Source: Bacteroidales bacterium (GTDB lineage Bacteria; Bacteroidota; Bacteroidia; Bacteroidales; UBA10428). From it: DNA of 5,624 nt. The notes beneath the pieces were generated by a model. The model saw nothing but the letters and a program-made list of their open reading frames with translations. It did not search any database and had not been told where the DNA came from. The stretch's first letter is position 1. Every line of letters begins with the position of its first letter. This document shows positions 1 through 5,624 of this stretch, piece by piece. Made by a program: the position numbers and the translations under genes. Where the stretch lies: assembly GCA_003508755.1 (NCBI GenBank), contig DNTK01000144.1:1-5624 (forward strand), written 5' to 3'.

Positions 1-2
1 AA

Positions 3-767
3 CTAACTGTTGCCGTTTGTGAAGACAGGGTTATGGGAATAAAAAACCTTTTAAACATAAATAAAAAACTACAGGCCATTTTACTTGACGATGCCTTTCA
101 GCACAGATATGTCAATGCTGGTTTGAATATCGTACTCATTGACTATAGCCGACCTGTATTTAGGGACCTCTTTCTACCGGCGGGGGATTTGCGTGACTCT
201 TCAAGTCAATTAAAAAGAGCAGACATAATTTTGGTTACCAAAACACCTCAGAATATTTCGGCATTAGATATACGTTTATGGAAAAAACAATTAAAACTGT
301 TCCCCTATCAAAAGCTTTATTTCACCACCATCGACTATGAAAAGCCGGTTGCTATATTTTCAAAAAAACAAAACATTATTACCCTTAAAAAGCTTAATAA
401 AGAGAAAGGGAAAGTACTTTTAGTATCGGGTATTGCCAATCCCAAACCGCTTATCGACTATTTAAAGTCAGTAGATCTTGAGTGCACAATACTTAGTTTT
501 CCCGATCATCATCACTTTACAAATACAGATTTAAACAAGATTAAAAATACCTTTAATGCCATTTCTGGTAGAAAAAAAATAATTATCACTACCGAAAAAG
601 ATGCTGTACGGTTTAAACATATCAAAGAGTTTCCACGAAGCTTAAGGGATAAAATATATTATTTACCGATACGGGTAGCCTTTCTAAACCATGGACAAAA
701 AGAATTCGATAAAATCATTAAAAACTATGTTAGAAACAATAAAAAAGTCGGCCGACTATATTCATAA
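3..767 (+). CDS. lpxK: Tetraacyldisaccharide 4'-kinase (LpxK), 3' part; 5' end cut by window edge
   Basis: This enzyme uses ATP to phosphorylate the 4' position of the tetraacyl disaccharide-1-phosphate precursor, giving lipid IVA, on the cytoplasmic face of the inner membrane. The reading frame is open from base 3, so the first ATG (33) is internal and 254 codons are present. Family members usually have about 330-370 residues, so roughly the first 100, with the Walker A P-loop, lie upstream. Visible family marks are VAVCEDRV just before the ATG, LLDDAFQHR (nt 81-107, matching the DDGxQH catalytic-region motif), FLPAGDLR (about nt 171-194), KRADIILVTK (213-242), VSGIANP (423-443), FPDHHHF (498-518) and TTEKDAVRF (588-614). 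These run in the normal LpxK order with no frameshift. The last 41 nt overlap the next gene. The identification is firm; only the missing N-terminus is unverified. Confidence 0.95.
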   Translation, partial: LTVAVCEDRVMGIKNLLNINKKLQAILLDDAFQHRYVNAGLNIVLIDYSRPVFRDLFLPAGDLRDSSSQLKRADIILVTKTPQNISALDIRLWKKQLKLFPYQKLYFTTIDYEKPVAIFSKKQNIITLKKLNKEKGKVLLVSGIANPKPLIDYLKSVDLECTILSFPDHHHFTNTDLNKIKNTFNAISGRKKIIITTEKDAVRFKHIKEFPRSLRDKIYYLPIRVAFLNHGQKEFDKIIKNYVRNNKKVGRLYS

Positions 768-1536
768 TACAATAAATGGAAATCCTAAAACAGGAGTTAT
801 ACTGGGTTCCGGCCTCGGAGGATTTATTGATGATGTAAACATAATCCGTAAAATTCCTTACAGCTCCATCCCTGAATTCCCAAATACAACTGTCGAAGGT
901 CACTCAGGATTATTGGTGCATGCCGAAATCGATGGCAAGGAAATATTAATCATGCAGGGTCGAATACATTTCTATGAGGGGCACTCCATTGATCAAATTG
1001 TTTTTCCGGTAAGAGTTATGAAATACCTTGGTATTGAAAACCTTATTCTATCGAATGCCAGTGGAGGTATGAACGAAAATTTTAAGGTAGGAGACTTAAT
1101 GATAATCAATGATCATATCAACTTAATGCCAAATCCTTTGATCGGAAAACATGTGCCCGAATTTGGAGAGCGCTTTCCCGATATGAGTGAACCCTATAAC
1201 AAGGCATACATATCAAAAGCACATCAGATTGCAAAAGAAAATGATATAAAAATACACGAAGGTGTGTATGTAGCTGTGACTGGTCCAACATACGAAACAC
1301 CCGCCGAATACAGGTATTTTAGAATTATTGGTGGCGATGTTGTAGGTATGTCTACCGTGCCGGAAGTAATAGTTGCCAACCAGATGGGAATTCATTGTTT
1401 TGCCGTTTCCGTGATTACCGATTTAGGAGTTCCAGGTAAAATTGAATACCTGACCCATGAGCAGGTACAGCAGGCTGCCGCTGCTGCAGAGCCCAAGCTT
1501 TCACGTATTGTCAAAGAACTTATTTCAAGCATATAA
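727..1536 (+). CDS. Purine nucleoside phosphorylase, trimeric (PNP/MTAP) family
   Basis: It splits purine nucleosides with phosphate into base plus (deoxy)ribose-1-phosphate in cytoplasmic purine salvage. Numbered from ATG 727, the 269-residue product shows the phosphate-binding GSGLGG (27-32), GRIHFYEGH (78-86), NASGG (110-114), GPTYETPAE (186-194, with the base-contacting Glu190), GMSTVPEV (207-214) and ITDLG (230-234), then His244. Length and motif order match the human/Bacillus trimeric class rather than the hexameric DeoD class. An in-frame ATG at 691 would add 12 lysine-rich residues and lengthen the overlap with lpxK to 77 nt. I prefer 727 because it gives the usual family length and N-terminus (MLETIKKSADYI). 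Neither start has a clear Shine-Dalgarno site, as is common in Bacteroidota. The residue matching human Asn243 is Asp232, which bears on base specificity. Guanosine/inosine cleavage is the default guess, and adenosine activity is possible. Confidence 0.93.
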   Translation: MLETIKKSADYIHNTINGNPKTGVILGSGLGGFIDDVNIIRKIPYSSIPEFPNTTVEGHSGLLVHAEIDGKEILIMQGRIHFYEGHSIDQIVFPVRVMKYLGIENLILSNASGGMNENFKVGDLMIINDHINLMPNPLIGKHVPEFGERFPDMSEPYNKAYISKAHQIAKENDIKIHEGVYVAVTGPTYETPAEYRYFRIIGGDVVGMSTVPEVIVANQMGIHCFAVSVITDLGVPGKIEYLTHEQVQQAAAAAEPKLSRIVKELISSI

Positions 1537-1538
1537 TA

Positions 1539-2705
1539 TTGAAATCCCCTGATCAAGGAAAAAGTAAATTTAAGCTGACTGATGTCTGGGCAATAACCAT
1601 CGCTCATCACATTCATGATATTTACACATCATTCCTGGCTCCGTTGAAGGTCCAGATCTCAGAAGCTTTTGGGCTGAACAATACCTTGTTCGGTACGCTT
1701 GCAGTCGCACAACGCCTGCCTACCCTGCTAAATCCATTCATTGGCATTTTAGCGGAGCGGATGCGTTTACGCTACCTGATGATAGCTGCCCCTACCATTA
1801 CGGCCATTAGCATGAGCTTAATAGGCAACGCTCCTGACTATTATTCTTTGCTTGCACTGGTATTTATCTCCGGTATCAGCTCCATGCTCTTTCATGTTCC
1901 AACACCAGTGATGATGCGGGAAGTTTCGGGCGATCGGGTTGGTAAAGGAATGAGCTATTATATGATGGGCGGTGAGTTTGCGAGAACACTTGGTCCTATC
2001 GTTGTATTAGCAGCTTTAGATATTTGGGGTTTTAATGGTCTGTTTCGTTTAATTCCTGCCGGAGTCTTATCATCGCTTATCCTTTATGTGCGATTTCATA
2101 AAACCGATCTGAGGAAAAAGTTTCAAAAACTACCGGACGAAGGCTCGCATGGAAATGTTCTGATGAAGCATTTTAATTTACTGGGCCTTATTTCGTTAAC
2201 CACACTCTTCCAGGGAGCTATGAAAAGTGCCTTCACCTATTATTTGGTAGGATACCTTCATGAAGTGGGTTGGGGAAGCTGGCTATCGGGCATAGCATTA
2301 TCCACAATATATTTATCCGGTACAGCAGGTGTGTTTTTAACCGGACGCATTTCCGATATTGTAGGTAAAAGAAGTGTGCTGCTTACAGTTAGCATCATCT
2401 CTCCTGTACTTATGTGGGTATTTATCTTTTCGCAGGGATTTGCTGCATTTCCCTTACTTGTATTAATTGGATTTTTCTTGTTAGCTCCCACTCCTGTTTT
2501 TTTAAGCATGGTAAACAGCATTGAATCAAAGCATATTACATTTTTAAACGGGGTGTATATGACAAGTAATTTTCTGATGAGTGCCCTTGCTACGATGCTT
2601 GCCGGATTGGCTTTTGATTACCTGGGGTATATTCCCTCATTTAAAATAGCTGCCCTTGTTGCACTCCTCGCAGTGCCAGCAGTATTACTTTTACCACGTA
2701 AATAA
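1539..2705 (+). CDS. Major facilitator superfamily transporter, Fsr-like (substrate unknown)
   Basis: A 388-residue inner-membrane protein built of many hydrophobic segments, consistent with a 12-helix MFS carrier. The N-terminal helix region carries a histidine cluster, IAHHIHDIY (21-29). GILAERMRLR (69-78) sits at the loop 2-3 position, SSMLFHVPTP (114-123) resembles the LFHP stretch of the fosmidomycin-resistance group, and GRISDIVGKR (269-278) is a good MFS motif A in the second half. A polar stretch at about 185-210 is the central cytoplasmic loop. The start is TTG at 1539, two bases after the phosphorylase stop. The frame is open back to 1461 but has no ATG, GTG or other TTG there, and a start further in would remove helix 1. 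The gene is probably translationally coupled to its neighbour. Fsr-type proteins are generally drug exporters, but nothing here shows the substrate, so calling it a resistance gene would be overreach. Confidence 0.85.
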   Translation: MKSPDQGKSKFKLTDVWAITIAHHIHDIYTSFLAPLKVQISEAFGLNNTLFGTLAVAQRLPTLLNPFIGILAERMRLRYLMIAAPTITAISMSLIGNAPDYYSLLALVFISGISSMLFHVPTPVMMREVSGDRVGKGMSYYMMGGEFARTLGPIVVLAALDIWGFNGLFRLIPAGVLSSLILYVRFHKTDLRKKFQKLPDEGSHGNVLMKHFNLLGLISLTTLFQGAMKSAFTYYLVGYLHEVGWGSWLSGIALSTIYLSGTAGVFLTGRISDIVGKRSVLLTVSIISPVLMWVFIFSQGFAAFPLLVLIGFFLLAPTPVFLSMVNSIESKHITFLNGVYMTSNFLMSALATMLAGLAFDYLGYIPSFKIAALVALLAVPAVLLLPRK

Positions 2706-2711
2706 AACAAC

Positions 2712-3644
2712 ATGTATATCGAGCAGGCTTATAAAGGAAAATATGATTGGTGGCGCTACCTTTTCACATTTATTATTTTCTTTTTTACCCAGTATTTCAC
2801 GCTTGTAATTCCGGTAAAAATATATGCCCGTTTACAAGGCATTTCTGAAGAATTAGTCACCGAATTTTTTAATACCCTGAATCCGGAGAAAATGGGGTTA
2901 AGCTTAAATGAGGGACTTATCTTTTTATTGCTTCCTATGTCTGCCACCTTCTTTACTTTAAGCCTGTCGATGCGCTATATACATGAATTACCCTGGCGGA
3001 CTATTTTCACAAGCTTTAAAAGTTTCAGGTGGAAGAACTTTTTTACAGGACTTCTTATGTGGACGGTAGTTCTTCTTTCCATTGAATTGATTAACTACCT
3101 TATTAACCCAGGAATCTATGAATTCACTTATCATCCAAAGCAGTTTTTCCCACTTTTATTTATTGCGCTGGTGCTTGTTCCCTTTCAGGCAGGAGCAGAA
3201 GAACTACTTTGCCGTGGTAATTTATTACAAGCATTTGGATTATTAAGTCGTTCAAGATTTTTAGCACTAATAATTACAGCTGCTATTTTTGGGTTCATGC
3301 ATTTTAGTAACCCTGAGGTTGATTCATTCGGTTTCTGGAAGTCAATGTCCTATTATATCGGGTTTGGACTTTTCATGGGCATACTCACAATTATGGACGG
3401 AGGTCTGGAACTGCCAATCGCTGTGCATACAGCGAACAACTTACACGGAATAGTATTGGTAAGTTACAATGGTTCTGTTTTAAATACCGATGCTTTATTC
3501 AGGCTTTCCGAGTATAATCTGTCAGCTATGATAGTTGCATTCTTTTTTTCCACCCTCTTATTTCTTATCGTCTCCAAAAGGTTGTTCCGATGGAAGAGCT
3601 TTGATGCATTATTTAAAAAGGTGCAAGCACCAAACAGCAATTAA
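2712..3644 (+). CDS. CPBP (Abi/Rce1-type) intramembrane metalloprotease
   Basis: A 310-residue multi-pass membrane protein with the three signature motifs of the CPBP family: EExxxR as EELLCR (163-168), FxxxH as FGFMH (193-197) and HxxxN as HTANN (239-243). All putative catalytic and metal-binding residues are therefore present. Hydrophobic segments lie at roughly 17-37, 68-88, 110-132, 146-162, 184-197, 213-228 and 272-290. The first 140 residues are an N-terminal membrane extension outside the core domain. The ATG is 6 nt after the transporter stop, so the gene belongs to the same operon. Family members include CAAX-prenyl proteases in eukaryotes and, in bacteria, proteins linked to bacteriocin immunity or peptide maturation, but most bacterial members have no known substrate. 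Protease activity is inferred from motifs. No candidate peptide substrate gene is seen next to it. The last codons also contain a terminator-like hairpin read on the other strand. Confidence 0.9.
   Translation: MYIEQAYKGKYDWWRYLFTFIIFFFTQYFTLVIPVKIYARLQGISEELVTEFFNTLNPEKMGLSLNEGLIFLLLPMSATFFTLSLSMRYIHELPWRTIFTSFKSFRWKNFFTGLLMWTVVLLSIELINYLINPGIYEFTYHPKQFFPLLFIALVLVPFQAGAEELLCRGNLLQAFGLLSRSRFLALIITAAIFGFMHFSNPEVDSFGFWKSMSYYIGFGLFMGILTIMDGGLELPIAVHTANNLHGIVLVSYNGSVLNTDALFRLSEYNLSAMIVAFFFSTLLFLIVSKRLFRWKSFDALFKKVQAPNSN
3615..3631 (-). terminator. Candidate intrinsic terminator of the minus-strand operon, inside the converging protease gene
   Basis: Read on the minus strand, the sequence is GGTG-CTTG-CACC followed at once by TTTTTAAAT. 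The stem is four G/C-rich pairs closed by G-C around a CUUG loop, a known extra-stable RNA tetraloop whose C and G can pair to extend the stem to five. It lies 81 nt downstream of the glycosyltransferase stop and covers codons 302-306 of the protease gene on the plus strand. The short stem is the weak point. Read on the plus strand the hairpin has no following T run, so it would act in one direction only. Confidence 0.5.
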
Positions 3645-3712
3645 AAGGCCACTTGCTGCTAACCAAAAAGCTACAAAGGATATAATCATCGATGAGTTAA
3701 TTTTTAGGTATA
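3645..3712. other. 68-bp spacer between the converging operons
   Basis: This is the only non-coding spacer of note in the window. It contains a perfect 10-bp palindrome, TCATCGATGA (3686-3695). The hairpin AGGTA-TAT-TACCT (3706-3718) begins here and runs over the glycosyltransferase stop codon. On the plus strand this second hairpin is followed by GCTTTT, making it a poor candidate terminator for the plus operon. I see no convincing strong plus-strand terminator, no promoter and no small gene. Confidence 0.6.
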
Positions 3713-4720
3713 TTACCTGCTTTTCGACTTATTAAGGATACGTTCAATAGTGGATACTTCAAGCTGTTGCTGGGTAATAAAATTAAATCCCCAGATGTTG
3801 GACACATGCCTGGCTAGATATTCCTGTTCTGTTTGACCGGGCGTTGGTATCAGGAGTGCTTTCCGGTTTAAATAGCACAGATCCATTATGGTAGAATACC
3901 CTGATCGGCAAATAATGTATTCGGCATTTAAAATTAGGGCTTTTAATTTTTCCGGTCTACAATGGTTTATGCTGTTAGGAAATACCGTTTGGCCATCGGG
4001 TAAGCCGCGCACTATCAAATAATGCAGCCTGGAAGTGATCTTAAACAGCTTTTGATGGACTATTTTCTCAAAAACACTTCTTTGTTTTTCAGGACCTGAT
4101 ATGAGGACCAACACCTGTGGGGAAACTGAAATTCTTTCAGCTTGAATTAGTCTAAACCTCGATTGTATGCCGATAAACTCAACAGGTATTTCTATTTGTT
4201 TACTGCTCTCCGACAAAATACCTGTTAGTCTTTTATTTTGAGTATAATCGGGCACCCAGCATTTAGTAAAACGGTTGATATACTTACTTAAACGCCGATA
4301 AAATATATTTCGCAAAAATCCGGGAACCTGAGGTATCTGGGGTTGCACCTGATGGGTAATCAATATTGATTCAACGGTTTTATGGTACAGACCATAACGA
4401 TTATCCGATATTATTCTATCTAACTGATATAGGTCTACCAGTTTGCGTATTAACTTTTGCTCTTTTTTTATGCCCTGCAGAAAACGTGGAAGGAATAAAA
4501 AGATAGTTAACAACTGGCTTTTCCCCCCGGAGTAGATGGGAGCATAAGCAGGTATGGGTATATATTTGAGGTCTGGAAAAAGTTCGCGATACAATAGTTC
4601 TTGCCGCTTTGTTGCACCAATTACTATTTCATGATTTTGATTTTTAAGGGTATCTATAACGGGCAGAAGACGAGTAACATGTCCAAGGCCCCAGTCGAGC
4701 GCTGCCACAAACACTTTCAT
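3713..4720 (-). CDS. GT-B-fold glycosyltransferase, MurG/GT28-like (acceptor unknown)
   Basis: Starting at ATG 4720, the product has 335 residues. Its N-terminal half opens with a Rossmann strand and DWGLGHVTR (9-17), the glycine-rich GxGH loop of GT-B enzymes related to MurG, followed by SDNRYG (105-110) and ITHQ (121-124). The C-terminal half has SGPE (208-211), then CRSGYSTIMDL (271-281) and IPTPGQTEQEYLA (291-303), the layout of the nucleotide-sugar donor site in GT28-type C-terminal domains. No signal peptide is seen. A hydrophobic LLTIFLFLPRFL patch (70-81) may help membrane association, as in MurG. An ATG at 4744 would add 8 residues and overlap the upstream gene by 23 nt. I prefer 4720 because it begins directly at the first strand and leaves one base after the radical SAM stop (TAA-C-ATG). 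Proteins with this DWGLGH/SDNRYG pattern seem common but uncharacterised in Bacteroidota. Donor, acceptor and pathway cannot be told from sequence. Confidence 0.83.
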   Translation of the reverse strand: MKVFVAALDWGLGHVTRLLPVIDTLKNQNHEIVIGATKRQELLYRELFPDLKYIPIPAYAPIYSGGKSQLLTIFLFLPRFLQGIKKEQKLIRKLVDLYQLDRIISDNRYGLYHKTVESILITHQVQPQIPQVPGFLRNIFYRRLSKYINRFTKCWVPDYTQNKRLTGILSESSKQIEIPVEFIGIQSRFRLIQAERISVSPQVLVLISGPEKQRSVFEKIVHQKLFKITSRLHYLIVRGLPDGQTVFPNSINHCRPEKLKALILNAEYIICRSGYSTIMDLCYLNRKALLIPTPGQTEQEYLARHVSNIWGFNFITQQQLEVSTIERILNKSKSR

Positions 4721-4721
4721 G

Positions 4722-5489
4722 TTAACCCGATATTTGTATTTCAAAACCTAAATCCTCTACCCGCTTTCCAATTTCATTAAGTTTCTCTAAGGGAACTTTC
4801 GAAAGGGTATCGAAGGGTGTATCGCGGGCTATGGTATAAATCATTACCAACGAAGGCTTAATTTTATCCAGGGCTTGCAACCATGGAATAATCTCCTCCT
4901 CGGTAGTATTATTGATTGTCTTGTTTCTATAGATCCCCTGAACAAACATGGTCTGAACGATGGGGTTTTCAAGACTGGCCAGGAGTTCTATTGTTTTTTC
5001 AAGATTAAAACTACCCAGCGGGCAATTCAGTAACTCAACGGTTTGTTTGTTTACAGAATCGAGTTTAAGAATAACCTGATCGATCAGTTTAAATGTTTGC
5101 CTGATTTTTTTGCTGCCAACCGTTGTGGAATTGGTTAAAAGTGCTATCTGCGCTTTTGGAAAATAGGTATTACGCAGGTGGTAGGTATCTTCAATAATTC
5201 CGGCAAAGTCTTTATGAATTGTTGGTTCTCCATTACCAGCAAAAGTAATGGCATCGATGGTACGTCCGATGCTTACAGATTCTTTCAGGTATTCTTCCAA
5301 CTCTTCAGCCACCTGGTTTCTGGATGGCAAATCACCTTTGGTGCTATCGGTAAGTCCGCATTCACAATAGATACAATCAAAATTGCAAATTTTACTATTG
5401 GTCGGCAGAAGGTTAACACCCAGCGATGCCCCAAGGCGACGACTTTTTACGGGACCAAAAATAATTTTATCAAAAAGAAATGTTCCCAT
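4722..5489 (-). CDS. Radical SAM protein (COG0731-like, function unassigned)
   Basis: A 255-residue single-domain radical SAM protein. The [4Fe-4S] cluster motif is CNFDCIYC (Cys35, Cys39, Cys42; CxxxCxxC), preceded by FGPVKSRRLGASLGVNLLP (11-29), a lead-in typical of the family grouped in COG0731 with Fe-S oxidoreductases distantly related to the tRNA wybutosine enzyme TYW1. The SAM-binding GNGEPT (85-90), LLTNST (117-122) and VILKLDS (139-145) follow in normal order. There is no Cys-rich C-terminal extension, so no auxiliary iron-sulfur cluster is expected. The substrate is unknown; an RNA-modification role would be speculation from distant kinship. The ATG at 5489 lies 2 nt after the upstream stop and has a Shine-Dalgarno-like AAGGA at good spacing. 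The gene is followed after one base by the glycosyltransferase, implying one transcript. Confidence 0.85.
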   Translation of the reverse strand: MGTFLFDKIIFGPVKSRRLGASLGVNLLPTNSKICNFDCIYCECGLTDSTKGDLPSRNQVAEELEEYLKESVSIGRTIDAITFAGNGEPTIHKDFAGIIEDTYHLRNTYFPKAQIALLTNSTTVGSKKIRQTFKLIDQVILKLDSVNKQTVELLNCPLGSFNLEKTIELLASLENPIVQTMFVQGIYRNKTINNTTEEEIIPWLQALDKIKPSLVMIYTIARDTPFDTLSKVPLEKLNEIGKRVEDLGFEIQISG

Positions 5490-5491
5490 CT

Positions 5492-5623
5492 TTATTTCCT
5501 TGTTAGCGAATCTGCCGCTTCTTTTAGCATTTCCTCTTCTTTCAGTTTCAAAACACGAACTTTCGTAACCTGTAAATGCTTTCTGAAAACATTATCTCTG
5601 TTGGGGGTATAGGGAACAAAGAT
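5492..5623 (-). CDS. C-terminal 43 codons of an unidentified protein, cut by the window edge
   Basis: On the minus strand, the frame entering at 5623 is open for 43 codons to a TAA at 5492-5494. The peptide begins IFVPYTPNRDNVFRKHL and ends in a charged, probably helical tail, KLKEEEMLKEAADSLTRK. The stop sits 2 nt before the radical SAM ATG, the same tight spacing as the next junction. That, with the absence of any other long frame on this strand here, argues that it is a real gene end heading the operon seen in this window. I do not recognise the family, and the rest of the gene is beyond base 5624. Confidence 0.65.
   Translation of the reverse strand: MFVPYTPNRDNVFRKHLQVTKVRVLKLKEEEMLKEAADSLTRK
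5497..5501 (-). promoter_or_regulatory. Shine-Dalgarno-like AAGGA for the radical SAM gene
   Basis: On the minus strand AAGGA stands 7 nt before ATG 5489, inside the last codons of the upstream gene. It supports that start. It is the only clear Shine-Dalgarno-like site I noted among the starts in this window, in a phylum that often does without one, so it may be chance in a purine-rich stretch. Confidence 0.4.
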
Positions 5624-5624
5624 C

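Noticed and set aside
3635..3658. CAGCAA / TTGCTG inverted repeat with a 12-nt loop at the end of the protease gene
   Set aside because: The loop is large and no T run follows on either strand. It may only be incidental next to the better hairpin at 3620-3631.
3686..3695. 10-bp perfect palindrome TCATCGATGA in the spacer as an operator site
   Set aside because: It lies between two gene ends, where no promoter is expected, and a palindrome this short can arise by chance.
3706..3718. Hairpin AGGTA-TAT-TACCT across the glycosyltransferase stop as a terminator
   Set aside because: The stem is only five mostly A-T pairs. On the minus strand it is followed by AAAAATT, and on the plus strand by GCTTTTCG, a weak T run. 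It could at best assist plus-strand termination.
3535..3735. 66-codon plus-strand open frame spanning the protease end and the spacer
   Set aside because: Most of it is an out-of-frame reading of the protease gene, with no recognisable domain, and it runs into the converging glycosyltransferase.
5178..5612. 144-codon plus-strand open frame at the right end
   Set aside because: It lies opposite the well-supported radical SAM gene and the partial upstream gene, has a low-complexity Ser/Phe/Lys-rich product without motifs, and fits no operon.

Overview
The window looks like ordinary chromosomal DNA from a Bacteroidota (Bacteroidetes) bacterium. The reasons are an AT-rich composition, the style of the LpxK and purine nucleoside phosphorylase proteins, the tight packing of genes with few Shine-Dalgarno sites, and an lpxK gene directly followed by purine nucleoside phosphorylase, an order I recall from Bacteroidales. 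A Marinilabiliales or Bacteroidales-like marine or anaerobic organism is a guess. The sequence does not settle the genus.

Layout: two operons converge. The plus-strand operon (about 1-3644) holds the 3' three quarters of lpxK (lipid A 4'-kinase), a trimeric-type purine nucleoside phosphorylase, a major facilitator transporter resembling the fosmidomycin-resistance (Fsr) group, and a CPBP-family intramembrane protease. Junctions are a 41-nt overlap, a 2-nt gap and a 6-nt gap, so co-transcription is very likely. The minus-strand operon (5624 down to 3713) holds the tail of an unidentified protein cut by the window edge, a small radical SAM protein and a GT-B-fold glycosyltransferase, with gaps of 2 nt and 1 nt. 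Its best intrinsic terminator candidate lies inside the 3' end of the converging protease gene. The strand switch has only 68 bp between stop codons (3645-3712). No promoter is expected in the window, because both operons begin outside it, and I found none. No RNA gene, mobile element or CRISPR array was seen.

Functionally, lpxK belongs to outer-membrane lipid A synthesis and the phosphorylase to purine salvage. The transporter and the protease are membrane proteins of unknown substrate. The glycosyltransferase is probably an envelope or glycan enzyme, and the radical SAM protein has no assigned reaction. I see no defence system or clearly new machine. The most notable points are an Asp at the base-recognition position of the phosphorylase, a terminator hairpin with a CUUG loop embedded in a converging gene, the radical SAM/glycosyltransferase pair, and a previously uncounted partial gene at the right edge.
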